This document shows positions 13,382 through 21,984 of a stretch of 64,000 bases of DNA, piece by piece (position 1 is the stretch's first letter; each line of letters starts with the position of its first letter). Position numbers and translations under genes: made by a program. The stretch covers positions 2,418,001-2,482,000 of the forward strand of contig NZ_CP141058.1 of NCBI RefSeq assembly GCF_034661175.1, in the 5' to 3' direction. This DNA comes from Nocardioides renjunii (GTDB lineage: Bacteria; Actinomycetota; Actinomycetes; Propionibacteriales; Nocardioidaceae). The notes under the pieces are model-generated. The model did no database searches. It saw only the letters and a list, made by a program, of their open reading frames with translations, and had not been told where the DNA came from.

Positions 13382-14088
13382 CCGACCTCCTCCAGCGCGT
13401 AGCCCACGCCGTGCACGGTCCGGATGCGCTCGGCACCCACCTTGCTGCGCAGCGCCTTGACGTGGCTGTCGACGGTGCGGGTGGCGCTGGCGCTCCCCCA
13501 GGCGTCGCCCCAGTCCCAGACCTCGCGCAGCAGCCGCTCACGGCTGAGCACCTGGCCGGCCTCGCGGGCCAGGCAGAGGAGCAGGTCGAACTCGGTCGGC
13601 GTGAGGTGCACCGCTGCGTCGCCGACCGTCGTACGCCGGGTGCCGGGGTCGAGGCCCAGCGAGCCCACCCGGATCACGGCCGGGCGCTCGTCGGCGAGCG
13701 CGGCGGCCCGCTCGACGCGGCGGAGCAGGGCGGAGACGCGGGCCACGACCTCACGCATGGAGAACGGCTTGGTGAGGTAGTCGTCGGCGCCCACCCCGAG
13801 CCCGACGAGCAGGTCGGCCTCGTCGTCGCGGGCGGTGAGCATCAGCACGGGCACCGGCCGGGCGGCCTGGATGCGGCGGCACACCTCGAGCCCGTCGAAG
13901 CCGGGCAGCATCACGTCGAGGAGGACCACGTCGGGGCTCACCCGGGCGGCGAGGTCGACCGCCGACGGCCCGTCGAAGGCCTGCTCGACCGTGTAGCCCT
14001 CGGCGCGCAGCCGCTGGGCGAGCGCATCGTTGATCGTGCGCTCGTCCTCCACCACCAGGGCCGTCCGCGCGGCCGTCCTCGACGTCAT
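13378..14088 (-). CDS. OmpR/PhoB-family response regulator
   Basis: A 236-residue regulator: a receiver domain with phospho-acceptor Asp58 (VVLLDVMLPG), the acidic VVEDE pocket and the conserved Lys107 (LTKPF), then a winged-helix DNA-binding domain (LTPTEFDLLLCLAREAG, RTVDSHVKALRSKVG). It is the partner of the kinase directly downstream, with a four-base overlap. TAGGGT (14095-14100, minus strand) lies six bases before the ATG, which suggests a leaderless transcript starting the operon. The regulated genes are not evident from the window. Confidence 0.93.
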   Translation of the reverse strand: MTSRTAARTALVVEDERTINDALAQRLRAEGYTVEQAFDGPSAVDLAARVSPDVVLLDVMLPGFDGLEVCRRIQAARPVPVLMLTARDDEADLLVGLGVGADDYLTKPFSMREVVARVSALLRRVERAAALADERPAVIRVGSLGLDPGTRRTTVGDAAVHLTPTEFDLLLCLAREAGQVLSRERLLREVWDWGDAWGSASATRTVDSHVKALRSKVGAERIRTVHGVGYALEEVG

Positions 14089-14173
14089 GCCCCGACCCTA
14101 GGAGCACGACGGTCTGCGTCGTGGGGACGACTCGTGAAGGTTCTGTGGAGGTCGACGTGCTCCCGCTGCCGTC

Positions 14174-15247
14174 TCAGTCGGGCCGCAGGTCCTGGCTCGG
14201 CCAGTCGACCATCACCCGCGCGCCGCCTCCGGGCGCGTCGTCGATGGTGACCCAGCCGCCGTGGGCCCGGGCCAGCCCGCCGACGATGTACATGCCGAGG
14301 CCGGTGCCGCCCGAGTCGCCGGTGGTCCAGAACTTGGTGAAGACCCGGCGCCGCAGCTCGACCGGGATGCCGTCGCCCTTGTCGTCGACGGTGATGCGCA
14401 CCCCGTCGAGGCTCTCGGACGCGGCGAGCCGGAGGCTGACCTGGCCCTGGCCGTGGCGCACGGCGTTCTCGACGAGGTTGGTCACCACCTGGGTGAACTT
14501 GTCGGGGTCGGCGAACACCTCGGGGAGGTCCTCCTCGACCTCGAGGTGGATCTCGCGGGCCGTGCCGGCCTCGATGGAGTCGACCACCCGCCGCACCAGC
14601 ACCTCCGCGGACGACTCGCGGGGGTAGAGCTGGAGGCGGTCGGTGTCGATGCGGGCCACGTCGAGCAGCTCCGCGATGAGCCGCGCCAGCCGGTCGGCGT
14701 CGGCGTTGACGGTGGTGAGCATGAGCTTGCGCTGGTCGTCGGTGAGCTTGTCCCACCGGTTGAGCAGCGCCTGCACGAACCCCTTCACGCCGGTGAGCGG
14801 GGAGCGCAGCTCGTGGGCCACCATCGCGACCAGGTCGGAGCGCTCACGGTCGAGCCGCGCCCGGCCACGACCGCTGCGGAGCCCGACCGCGATGCCCAGC
14901 ACACGGCCCAGCGGCTCGTCGCGCACCAGCTTGGCGGTGGTGAGCACCTCCTCGCCCGACGCGTTGACCCACGACTGCTCGGGCACGCCGCGGACGATCG
15001 AGATGCTGTCCCACGGCCGGTTGACGTGCAGCCAGGTCTGTCCGTCCTGGTCGAGGAGCCGCAGCACGTCGTCCAGCGGCAGCCCCATGGCGTCGTGGGG
15101 ATCCACACCCAGGAGCGCGGCTCCCTGTGAGTTCAGGATCGTGACGATCCCGTCGCGGGTGGCGCCGAGGATCCCGTCGGGATAGGCGTCGGCGAGGAGG
15201 CGCAGCCGGCTGGGGGTGCCGTCGACGCGGCGGCTCTCCTCGGACAC
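14174..15247 (-). CDS. Soluble PAS-domain histidine kinase
   Basis: A 357-residue kinase with no membrane segment. A PAS-like domain (about residues 18-125, DGILGATRDGIVTILNSQG) is followed by HisKA with His145 (VAHELRSPLTGVKGFVQ) and a complete HATPase_c (NLVENAVRHG, DKGDGIP, GGTGLGMYIVGGLA). Cytoplasmic signals are therefore likely. It starts at GTG 15247; TAGGGT lies six bases upstream (15254-15259), again a leaderless layout. It has no response regulator of its own next to it, because the neighbouring regulator is followed by its own kinase; cross-talk with it is possible. Confidence 0.88.
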   Translation of the reverse strand: MSEESRRVDGTPSRLRLLADAYPDGILGATRDGIVTILNSQGAALLGVDPHDAMGLPLDDVLRLLDQDGQTWLHVNRPWDSISIVRGVPEQSWVNASGEEVLTTAKLVRDEPLGRVLGIAVGLRSGRGRARLDRERSDLVAMVAHELRSPLTGVKGFVQALLNRWDKLTDDQRKLMLTTVNADADRLARLIAELLDVARIDTDRLQLYPRESSAEVLVRRVVDSIEAGTAREIHLEVEEDLPEVFADPDKFTQVVTNLVENAVRHGQGQVSLRLAASESLDGVRITVDDKGDGIPVELRRRVFTKFWTTGDSGGTGLGMYIVGGLARAHGGWVTIDDAPGGGARVMVDWPSQDLRPD

Positions 15248-15256
15248 GCGCTCACC

Positions 15257-15523
15257 CTAGCCGCGCGAGCGGGCCTTGGGCCGCCGCAGGCCCGCGGCGC
15301 GCAGGGCGGCCACCAGCTCGCGCGAGCTGACCGGCACGGCGCCGGCGGCCACCATGGCGGCGTACGCCTCGTCGGGCACGTCGTAGTGGTCGCGGTCCCA
15401 CCCGCGGGCGGGGATGCCGTGCGCGGCGGCGAAGGCGTGCGCCTCGTCGTACGACGTGTCGCTGGCCAGGTGCGACCACAGCCGGCCCCACCGTGGGACG
15501 GCGGGTGGATCGATCATGATCAT
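15257..15523 (-). CDS. DUF4031 domain protein
   Basis: An 88-residue protein with the DUF4031 layout: an N-terminal MIMIDPP, a WSHLASDTSYDEAHAFAAAHGIP block and an RDHYDVP motif. The function is unknown. A second in-frame ATG lies two codons in. TACGCT (15532-15537) is eight bases before the first ATG. It ends nine bases before the PAS kinase start and is on the same strand. Confidence 0.75.
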   Translation of the reverse strand: MIMIDPPAVPRWGRLWSHLASDTSYDEAHAFAAAHGIPARGWDRDHYDVPDEAYAAMVAAGAVPVSSRELVAALRAAGLRRPKARSRG

Positions 15524-15556
15524 CGCGGGCGAGCGTAGCCCAGCGACGGACGGTCG

Positions 15557-16348
15557 TCAGGCGCGCTGGGCCCGCGCGCTCGCGTAGAGGCAGACCGCGG
15601 CGGCGGTCGAGAGGTTGAGGCTCTCCGCCCGGCCGTGGATCGGGATAGCGACGCGCTCGTCGGCGAGCGCGGCCAGCTCCTCGGGCAGGCCCCACGCCTC
15701 GTTGCCGAAGAGCCACGCGGTGGGGCCCGAGAGGTCGGCGTCGAAGAGGTCGAGGTCCCCGGCGCCGTCGGCGGCGAGCACCCGGAGCCCGCGGGCCTGC
15801 GCGGCGCGGACCGCCTCGGCCGCATCGGTGGCCCGGGCGACCGGGAGGTGGAACAGGCTGCCGACGCTCGCCCGCACCGTCTTCGGGTTGTAGGCGTCGA
15901 CGGACTGCCCGGCGAGGACCACGCCGTCGGCCCCGGCCGCGTCGGCCGTGCGGATGACCGTGCCGGCGTTGCCCGGGTCGCGCACGTCGGCGCAGATGAC
16001 GAGCAGGCGGGGCGAGGCCCGCACGACGTGCTCGAGGGGGGCGTCGATGTGGTGGCACACCGCCACCACGCCCGCCGGCGTCACGGCGTCGGACAGCGCG
16101 GCGATCGCCCGGTCGTCGACGAGCGTGACGTCGGTGCCGTCCAGCAGGTCGGCGTACTGGTGGGCGGCGTGGGAGGTCGCGAAGACCTCCACCACGCAGT
16201 CGACCGAGAGCGCCCCCTCGACCGCCTTCGGACCGTCGGCAAGGAAGAGCCGCCGCTCGGTGCGTACCGAACGGCGGCTCAGCTTGCGAGCCTCCTTCAC
16301 CCGGGTGCTCCCCACGGTGAGCGGGGTCCCGGCCGACGGAGTGCCCAT
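15557..16348 (-). CDS. TrmH/SpoU-family RNA 2'-O-methyltransferase
   Basis: A 263-residue SPOUT methyltransferase acting on rRNA or tRNA with S-adenosylmethionine. The N-terminal substrate-binding domain (VKEARKLSRRSVRTERRLFLADG) is followed by the knotted core with motif 1 (DPGNAGTVIRTADAAG), motif 2 (LFGNEAWGL) and motif 3 (IPIHGRAESLNLSTAAAV). It starts five bases after the rplT stop; this rplT-then-tsnR/TrmH arrangement is common in actinobacteria. The exact RNA target is not readable here. Confidence 0.9.
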   Translation of the reverse strand: MGTPSAGTPLTVGSTRVKEARKLSRRSVRTERRLFLADGPKAVEGALSVDCVVEVFATSHAAHQYADLLDGTDVTLVDDRAIAALSDAVTPAGVVAVCHHIDAPLEHVVRASPRLLVICADVRDPGNAGTVIRTADAAGADGVVLAGQSVDAYNPKTVRASVGSLFHLPVARATDAAEAVRAAQARGLRVLAADGAGDLDLFDADLSGPTAWLFGNEAWGLPEELAALADERVAIPIHGRAESLNLSTAAAVCLYASARAQRA

Positions 16349-16353
16349 GTGGC

Positions 16354-16740
16354 TCAGGCGGAGACCTTGGGCGCGTTGACGTCGTCGGGCAGCGCGGCCT
16401 TGGCGGCCTCGACGAGCACCGCGAACGCCGGGGCGTCGTTGACAGCCAGCTCGGCCAGGATCTTGCGGTCGACCTCGATGCCGGCCAGGCCGAGGCCCTG
16501 GATGAAGCGGTTGTAGGTCATGCCGTTGGCGCGGGCCGCGGCGTTGATGCGCTGGATCCACAACTTGCGGAAGTTGCCCTTGTTCTTGCGGCGGTCGTTG
16601 TAGCTGTAGACCAGGGAGTGGGTGACCTGCTCCTTGGCCTTGCGGTAGAGCCGCGAGCGCTGGCCGCGGTAGCCGCTGGCGCGCTCGAGGGTGGTACGAC
16701 GCTTCTTCTGGGCGTTCACTGCGCGCTTGACGCGTGCCAT
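16354..16740 (-). CDS. rplT: 50S ribosomal protein L20
   Basis: A 128-residue L20, an early 23S rRNA-binding assembly protein. It begins [19 protein letters not shown] and contains [20 protein letters not shown]. An AAGGAG ribosome-binding site precedes ATG 16740. Third gene of infC-rpmI-rplT. In other bacteria L20 or IF3 autoregulates this operon through the infC leader. Confidence 0.98.
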   Translation of the reverse strand: MARVKRAVNAQKKRRTTLERASGYRGQRSRLYRKAKEQVTHSLVYSYNDRRKNKGNFRKLWIQRINAAARANGMTYNRFIQGLGLAGIEVDRKILAELAVNDAPAFAVLVEAAKAALPDDVNAPKVSA

Positions 16741-16807
16741 GGTGCTACTCCTTGTTGCAGGCGAAAATCAGGATGGACGGCGGCTGAGCCACCAGGTGGG
16801 ACGAGGC

Positions 16808-17020
16808 TCAGATGCCGAGCATCTTCTTGACGCGCTTCACGTCGGACTTCTCGAGCTCGACCATGCCGGCGTTGCGGCGGTGCTTCTTGCGGCTGCCCGT
16901 GGTCGGCGCGGACGCGAACGCAGCGCCGGACTTGCGGCCGGCCTGCAGGCGGCGGACCTTGCCCGAGCCGGTCACCTTGAAGCGCTTGCTGGTGCCCGAG
17001 TGGGTCTTGTTCTTCGGCAT
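16808..17020 (-). CDS. rpmI: 50S ribosomal protein L35
   Basis: A 70-residue L35 (MPKNKTHSGTSKRFKVTGSGK start, KRVKKMLGI end), slightly longer than the 64-66 typical of many bacteria. It lies 67 bp upstream of rplT and 129 bp downstream of infC on the same strand. Confidence 0.97.
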   Translation of the reverse strand: MPKNKTHSGTSKRFKVTGSGKVRRLQAGRKSGAAFASAPTTGSRKKHRRNAGMVELEKSDVKRVKKMLGI

Positions 17021-17149
17021 GTCTGCCTCAACTTCCTTCTGCGTGGGTGGTTCGGGGGGTTCGACCGTCCTGTCGGCGGTTCTCGCCGTCAGTCCTCGGC
17101 CGTTGTCACGGCTTCGCCGCGACGTGCTCGATCGAGGCCTTCGCTCCGC

Positions 17150-17833
17150 TCAGGCCTCGATCTCAGGATCGAGGTTCTCGGAGCGGCGACGCTCCTTCTT
17201 CTGGGCCACGGGGCCGGCGGCGTGCGCAGCCTCGCGCTCGGCGTCCTCCTCGGCCCTGCGGTCGGCGCGGGCCTGCTCCTTGGTGGCGCGGGCCGCCTCG
17301 GCGTCGACCTTGGCGTCGGCCTTCTTCTTGTGCGGGCCGATCACCATCGTCATGTTGCGGCCGTCCTGCTTGGGCGCGGACTCCACGAAGCCGAGCTCCT
17401 GGACGTCCTCGGCCAGCTTCTGGAGCAGGCGGAAGCCCAGCTCGGGGCGGTGCTGCTCGCGACCGCGGAACATGATGGTGATCTTGACCTTGTCGCCCGC
17501 GCCGAGGAACCGCACGACGTGACCCTTCTTGGTCTCGTAGTCGTGCGAGTCGATCTTGGGACGAAGCTTCATCTCCTTGATGATCACGTTCGTCTGGTTG
17601 CGGCGCGCCTCACGGGCCTTCTGGGCGTTCTCGTACTTGAACTTGCCGTAGTCCATGAGCTTGCAGACAGGGGGGCGTCCCTGCGGAGCGATCTCGACGA
17701 GGTCGAGGTCGGCCTCCTGGGCCAGCTTCAGTGCCTGGTCGGTCGGCACGATGCCAACGGTCTCACCGTTGGGTCCGACGAGCCGGACCTCGGGTACGCG
17801 GATCCGCTCGTTGATGCGCAGCTCGGTGCTGAT
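17150..17833 (-). CDS. infC: Translation initiation factor IF-3, apparent ATC start
   Basis: A 227-residue IF3 that discriminates initiator tRNA and start codons on the 30S subunit. The N domain ([20 protein letters not shown]), the linker ([17 protein letters not shown]) and the C domain ([23 protein letters not shown]) are complete, and an actinobacterial charged tail follows. The conserved protein begins at [11 protein letters not shown] and no ATG or GTG lies at that point. ATC (17831-17833) follows GGAGGA (17837-17842) and is the best start. A rare start codon in infC is the known basis of IF3 autoregulation in E. coli (ATT there). A longer in-frame start exists upstream but would translate through the leader hairpins. 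Confidence 0.92.
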   Translation of the reverse strand: MSTELRINERIRVPEVRLVGPNGETVGIVPTDQALKLAQEADLDLVEIAPQGRPPVCKLMDYGKFKYENAQKAREARRNQTNVIIKEMKLRPKIDSHDYETKKGHVVRFLGAGDKVKITIMFRGREQHRPELGFRLLQKLAEDVQELGFVESAPKQDGRNMTMVIGPHKKKADAKVDAEAARATKEQARADRRAEEDAEREAAHAAGPVAQKKERRRSENLDPEIEA

Positions 17834-18147
17834 GTGTCCTCCAGTGATCGGGTGGGTGGGAGCCCCAGCCTTCCCGGCCCTGGATCGGGCCGGAAATGAA
17901 CAATGGCTCCCGCTGCTGCCAAGCGGGAGCCAGTCACGACACGCCTCCCCTCTCGGGAAGACCTGGTGTGCCACGCCTGTCTCTCGACAGCCGTGTCACG
18001 AGGACCGGGACCCGACGATCTGTGGTGCAGGGCGATCGGTGCGGGTGGGAGACGGGTGGTGCGGTGCCTCCGCTTGGCGGGACCAGTGTCGCGGGTGGTG
18101 CAGTGGTGCTGTGCGGCACTGATCGGTCAACACCGAAGGCTAGCCGA
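17834..18147 (-). promoter_or_regulatory. infC leader region with two hairpins and a probable attenuator
   Basis: A 314-bp region without a gene. On the minus strand a -10-like TAGCCT (complement at 18137-18142) could start a leader of nearly 300 bases. It contains a perfect 11-bp hairpin (17904-17914 with 17922-17932) followed by TTGTTCATTT, which has the form of an intrinsic terminator, and then a 7-bp hairpin (17874-17880 with 17887-17893) before the GGAGGA and ATC start. This fits premature termination control of infC-rpmI-rplT. The -35 is not convincing. Confidence 0.6.
17904..17932 (-). terminator. Hairpin plus U-rich tail in the infC leader
   Basis: Arms 17904-17914 and 17922-17932 (TGGCTCCCGCT and its complement) pair over 11 bp with a 7-base loop. 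Read on the minus strand the stem is followed by ATTGTTCATTT, unusually T-rich for this genome. It lies about 70 bases before the infC start, so it can act only as a conditional terminator. Confidence 0.65.
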
Positions 18148-18681
18148 TCATTCCGGCGCGGGGCCAATCCAGCCGTGCCCGTCGCCCTCCCCGAGCCGGA
18201 CAAGTCGCCACCCGGCGGCCAGCCGGGTGAGGTCGTCGCCGTCGACGACGTACGTCGCCGGGCCGGCCAGGTCGACCAGCAACGCCTCCGCGCCGTCCTG
18301 CACCGCCGCGGTGGCGGCGGTCGCTGCGGTGACCGGCACCGGACGCGCCGCCGGGTCCCAGCGGGCCATCGTCTCGATGGAGGTGAAGGCGAGCAGGCCG
18401 AGGCTGCCGTCGCCCGCCCGGACCAGCACGGCGGCCATGTCGGAGGACTTGTCGTGGGCGAGGCCCTGCTCGTCGTGCTCGACCTCACCGAGCACGGCGA
18501 CGACCGGCACCAGCAGGCGGGCGTCCTGAAGCGCGGCGAGGACCGTCCCGGACGACGCCCTTCCCTCGAGGTGGTCGACGAGCAGGCGACGCAGCCCGGG
18601 GTCGACCGCACCGTGGTCGTCGGCGAACCCCGGGTCGGGGATCGTCCGGACCAGGGGGCTGCTGTCGCGGTCGTCGGGCAC
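18148..18681 (-). CDS. SseB-family protein
   Basis: A 177-residue protein resembling SseB N-terminal-domain proteins (LVDHLEGRASSGTVLAALQDARLLVPVVAVLGE, LLAFTSIETMARWDPAARPVPV). The role of these proteins in actinobacteria is not established. GTG 18681 was chosen because GACAAT lies six bases upstream, a leaderless-type layout, and the conserved domain starts soon after. It is divergent from the membrane-protein gene at 18728, with 46 bases between the starts. Confidence 0.8.
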   Translation of the reverse strand: MPDDRDSSPLVRTIPDPGFADDHGAVDPGLRRLLVDHLEGRASSGTVLAALQDARLLVPVVAVLGEVEHDEQGLAHDKSSDMAAVLVRAGDGSLGLLAFTSIETMARWDPAARPVPVTAATAATAAVQDGAEALLVDLAGPATYVVDGDDLTRLAAGWRLVRLGEGDGHGWIGPAPE

Positions 18682-18727
18682 GGCGCCATTGTCCCGGACG
18701 CGTGGTGCGTTGTGGGACTCTGGGGCC

Positions 18728-19189
18728 GTGGAAGAGACGACCTGGGCCGCCCTGACCGCAGCGCTCACCGTGGCGGGCGCGATCTGGACGTGGATCGCCT
18801 TCCGGCGGCGCGGGTCCGCCAACGGCCTGCGCGCGCTCGGCTTCACGCTCCTGCCCGCGGCGGCCTGGCTGACGGGCACCCTCGAGATGGTCGTCGAGAT
18901 CGGCGGCTCGGTCACCGACTGGGCGACCAGCCTCGTCTTCGACGTCCGCACCTGGGTGGGGGTCGGGCTCGCCGGCCTCGCTCTCGTGCTGTGGGTGGTC
19001 AGCGGCATCATCCGTGACCGCCAGCTCGCCCGGGGCCAGTCCTCCGGGGGCGCCACACCCACGGGCACCGCGCGCGACCGCAGCCTCCCCGAGGCGTCCT
19101 CGACACGGTCGCCGGGCAAGGGCGGGTCCCCCGTCGACGACGACATGGCCGACATCGAGGCGCTCCTGCGGAAGCGCGGGATCGAGTGA
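18728..19189 (+). CDS. Small membrane protein, function unknown
   Basis: A 153-residue protein with three to four hydrophobic segments (TWAALTAALTVAGAIWTWIAF, ALGFTLLPAAAWLTG, WVGVGLAGLALVLWVVSGII) and a soluble, Gly/Ser-rich C-terminal tail ending in MADIEALLRKRGIE. The tail's short acidic helix recurs in many actinobacterial membrane proteins. I do not recognise a catalytic motif. GTG 18728 has GACTCT six bases upstream; an in-frame start 39 bases earlier is less likely. It overlaps the next gene by four bases (GTGA), so the two are coupled. Confidence 0.65.
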   Translation: MEETTWAALTAALTVAGAIWTWIAFRRRGSANGLRALGFTLLPAAAWLTGTLEMVVEIGGSVTDWATSLVFDVRTWVGVGLAGLALVLWVVSGIIRDRQLARGQSSGGATPTGTARDRSLPEASSTRSPGKGGSPVDDDMADIEALLRKRGIE

Positions 19190-20403
19190 GCGACCGACTC
19201 GTCGACCGCAACCGCCTGTGGTCGAGGCTCGGTGCCGCCGTCGACGCCCTCCCGGAGGCGCCGGCCACGCCCATCGCCGTCGTCGACCTCGACGCCTTCG
19301 ACGCCAACGCCGACGACCTGGTCCGCCGCGCCGGCGGCAAGCCCGTCCGGGTGGCGTCGAAGTCGCTCCGGGTGCCGGCCATGGTCGAGCGCGCGCTCGC
19401 GCGCGACGGGTTCTCCGGGGTCCTGGCCTTCACCGTGGCCGAGGCGCTGTGGCTGCACGAGAGCGGCGTCAGCGACGACATCGTCGTGGCCTACCCGTCT
19501 GTCGACACCGCCGCCCTCCGCCGGCTCACCGCCTCGCCGTCGGCCGCGGCGGCGATCACGATCATGGTCGACGACACCGCCCACCTCGACGTCGTCGACG
19601 CGGCCCGGTCCTCCTCGCAGGTGCCGGTCCGGGTCGCCCTGGACCTCGACGCCGGGCTACGGCTCGGTCGGCAGCACATCGGTCCCAAGCGCTCGCCGCT
19701 GTTCGACACCGCGGACGTCGTGGAACTCGCCGAGCACGTGGTCGCCCGTGACGGCTTCCGGCTGGTCGGCGTGATGACCTACGAGGGACAGGTCGCCGGC
19801 GTGCAGGACGACGTCCCCGACCAGCGGACCCGCTCGCTGCTCGTACGTCGCCTCAAGCAGGCGTCGATGGCGCAGCTCGAGGTGCGCCGCCGCGAGATCT
19901 CCGAGGCGCTCGCCCGGGTGGCCGACCTCGAGTTCTGGAACGGCGGCGGCTCGGGGTCGGTCGAGGCCACGGCCGCCGACGGCGCGGTCACCGAGATCGC
20001 CGCCGGGTCGGGACTGCTGGTCCCCGGGATCTTCGACCACTACGCCTCCTTCGACCCGCGCCCGGCCGCCTTCTTCGGCCTCCGGGTCACCCGCAGGCCG
20101 ACACCCGACCTGGTCACCGTCCACGGCGGCGGGCTGATCGCCAGCGGGGCGACGGGTGCCGACCGCTCCCCCGTGCCGTGGGCCCCGCCGGGCCTGCGCC
20201 TCACCGGGCTGGAGGGCGCCGGCGAGGTCCAGACGCCGCTGACCGGGCACCCCGCGGCCATGCTCCGCATCGGTGACCTCGTGTGGTTCCGCCACGCCAA
20301 GTCCGGCGAGCTGTTCGAGCACGTGCGCGACGTGCACCTGGTCCGGGGGGACGCGGTCACCGACGTGGTGCCGTCCTACCGCGGCTGCGACCGTGCCTTC
20401 TGA
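19186..20403 (+). CDS. PLP-dependent amino acid deaminase/aldolase (fold-type III)
   Basis: A 405-residue protein with the alanine-racemase-like N-terminal TIM barrel and a D-serine-dehydratase-like C-terminal domain. The PLP lysine is in VRVASKSLRVPAM (about residue 63). GVMTYEGQVAG and LEFWNGGGSGSV match the D-threonine aldolase/amino acid deaminase group. His and Cys near the C terminus (GDLVWFRHAKSGELFEH, YRGC) are where a metal site would lie in this family. The substrate is not readable. It is coupled to the membrane-protein gene upstream and overlaps the next gene. Confidence 0.85.
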   Translation: MSDRLVDRNRLWSRLGAAVDALPEAPATPIAVVDLDAFDANADDLVRRAGGKPVRVASKSLRVPAMVERALARDGFSGVLAFTVAEALWLHESGVSDDIVVAYPSVDTAALRRLTASPSAAAAITIMVDDTAHLDVVDAARSSSQVPVRVALDLDAGLRLGRQHIGPKRSPLFDTADVVELAEHVVARDGFRLVGVMTYEGQVAGVQDDVPDQRTRSLLVRRLKQASMAQLEVRRREISEALARVADLEFWNGGGSGSVEATAADGAVTEIAAGSGLLVPGIFDHYASFDPRPAAFFGLRVTRRPTPDLVTVHGGGLIASGATGADRSPVPWAPPGLRLTGLEGAGEVQTPLTGHPAAMLRIGDLVWFRHAKSGELFEHVRDVHLVRGDAVTDVVPSYRGCDRAF

Positions 20404-20965
20404 GCCGTCCCCATCCCACCCGTCCCGGGTGGCCCGCGAGGTGGCCGACCGGGTGATGTCGGCACCTCCGACGCTCGGACCGGGCCGCCTGGTGTGCGTC
20501 GACGGTCCGGCGGGCTCGGGCAAGACGACCCTCGCCGCCTCGATCGCAGAGGTCGTCACGGGGACGCAGGTGGTGCACACCGACGAGCTCCTCGAGGGGT
20601 GGCGCGGACTGCCGGGGCTGGCGGCCAGCGTCGCGGCCCTGCTCGCGCCCCTGGCGGCGGGCGAGGCCGGTCACTGGCGACGCTGGGACTGGCACGCCGA
20701 CGGGTGGGCCGGGACTCACGCGGTGCGGCCGGGCGGCCTGCTCGTGCTCGACGGCGTCGGCAGCTGGTCGCCGGCCGTCGCGGACCTGGTCGGGCTCCTC
20801 GTGTGGGTCGAGGCCGAGCCGTCGCTGCGGCTGGCCCGCGGCATCGCTCGCGACGGTGAGGCGCTCCAGCCGCACATGGCGCAGTGGCGCCTCGACGAGG
20901 ACGACCTCTTCGCGCGGCTGCGCACGCACGAGCACGCCGACCTCGTCGTGCCGACCGACGACTGA
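20393..20965 (+). CDS. P-loop nucleoside/nucleotide kinase-like protein
   Basis: A 190-residue uridine-kinase-like protein. The Walker A motif is VDGPAGSGKTT, a later acidic HTDELLEGWRG stands where substrate-binding residues fall in this superfamily, and RLARGIARDGE is a lid-type Arg pair. GTG 20393 overlaps the previous gene by 11 bases and leaves the P-loop about 35 residues from the start. The substrate is unknown. Confidence 0.75.
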   Translation: MPSEPSPSHPSRVAREVADRVMSAPPTLGPGRLVCVDGPAGSGKTTLAASIAEVVTGTQVVHTDELLEGWRGLPGLAASVAALLAPLAAGEAGHWRRWDWHADGWAGTHAVRPGGLLVLDGVGSWSPAVADLVGLLVWVEAEPSLRLARGIARDGEALQPHMAQWRLDEDDLFARLRTHEHADLVVPTDD

Positions 20966-20991
20966 GGCGGACGCCGCTCGGGGACCCCGGC

Positions 20992-21951
20992 CTACGGCAA
21001 CGGTGGCTCGACGAGCTCGTAGGAGTCCTGCTGGTAGAGCTGCCGGAAGCCGGCGCGCTCGTAGACGCCGAGGGCGCCGGTCGGGTTCGCGGTGTCGACA
21101 CTGAGGCTGGCGGTGGCATAGCCGGCTTCGCGTGCGAGGCCGAGGACCCGGGTGAGCAGCCAGGTGGCGACGCCCCGGCGGCGGTGGTGCGGGAGGGTCC
21201 CGACGTAGGGCACGTGCAGCTCGGGTCCCGGCCCGCCCGACTGGGGGACGGTGTACTCGTGCGCGAACACGTAGCCCGCAACCCGCCCGGCCTCGTCACG
21301 CGCCACCGCGGCGAGGTGGTGCCGGTTGTGCGCCGCACGGACCATGAAGAGCTCCCAGAAGTCCGGCCCCATCGGTGTGCGGCCCGGATGGTCGCCGAAG
21401 GCGGTGTTGTGCGCCAGCCGGAGCTCATCCGCCGCGGCCGGGTCGAAGGACGACGCGACCAGACCACGGGGAGCCTCGGGCACTGCGACGGGCCGCGCCA
21501 GGTCGGCCACCATCATGACGCTGTGGCCGGTGGGCACGAACCCCGCCGAGGTCAGCAGGCCTGCCTGGTCGGCACGTCCCGCGAGCGCCGTGGCGGCGTA
21601 CGTCGCAGACAGGTCCGGCGCCACCTGGCGATGGACGGCTCGCGCAGCCTCCAACGCCCGGGACAGCATCAGCGTGCCGATGCCCTCCCGCAGCCGCGCG
21701 GGGTCCACGTCGCCGAACAGGATGAACCGCTGGCCCGTGCTCTGCGGCGAACCGGGCATGACGGCCGTGAACGCGACGAGGTGCTCGCCGTCGAAGGCAC
21801 CCTCGAACCGCGACTCCGCGCCGGACATCAGCTCGCGTGCCTCCGGCTCCCCGAGGCAGAAGCCCGTCGGGTGGTCCGCATCGATCCGGCGCATGAGGCC
21901 GGCGAGGGCGGCGGCGTCGGCCGGCGCGAGGTCCCGCGCGGTGAGGGCCAT
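20992..21951 (-). CDS. Tandem GNAT acetyltransferase (MshD-like layout)
   Basis: A 319-residue protein made of two GNAT repeats. The C-terminal one has an intact acetyl-CoA loop (LPHHRRRGVATWLLTRVLGLA) and the N-terminal one is degenerate (REGIGTLMLSRAL). This architecture is that of mycothiol synthase and related two-domain acetyltransferases, but the sequence is not close enough for me to call it mshD. TAGCGT (21958-21963, minus strand) lies six bases before ATG 21951. The divergent gene starts only 33 bp away. Confidence 0.8.
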   Translation of the reverse strand: MALTARDLAPADAAALAGLMRRIDADHPTGFCLGEPEARELMSGAESRFEGAFDGEHLVAFTAVMPGSPQSTGQRFILFGDVDPARLREGIGTLMLSRALEAARAVHRQVAPDLSATYAATALAGRADQAGLLTSAGFVPTGHSVMMVADLARPVAVPEAPRGLVASSFDPAAADELRLAHNTAFGDHPGRTPMGPDFWELFMVRAAHNRHHLAAVARDEAGRVAGYVFAHEYTVPQSGGPGPELHVPYVGTLPHHRRRGVATWLLTRVLGLAREAGYATASLSVDTANPTGALGVYERAGFRQLYQQDSYELVEPPLP

Positions 21952-21984
21952 GCAGTCACGCTAGTGCTGTCTAGGGTGGGCGTC
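21952..21984. promoter_or_regulatory. 33-bp divergent intergenic region with two abutting leaderless promoters
   Basis: TAGCGT on the minus strand (21958-21963) is six bases before the GNAT start, and TAGGGT on the plus strand (21972-21977) is seven bases before the epimerase start. Both -10 boxes fit in the 33 bases between the start codons, so each -35 must lie inside the opposite coding sequence, and the two promoters should compete for polymerase. Confidence 0.65.

Noticed and set aside
11408..13402. Long plus-strand open frame opposite the histidine kinase
   Set aside because: Shadow of the kinase-membrane fusion gene; low-complexity Glu/Gly/Arg/His composition.
17834..17974. In-frame ATG at 17974 as the infC start
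   Set aside because: It would translate through the leader hairpins and add 47 residues unlike any IF3; the ATC behind GGAGGA fits the conserved N terminus.
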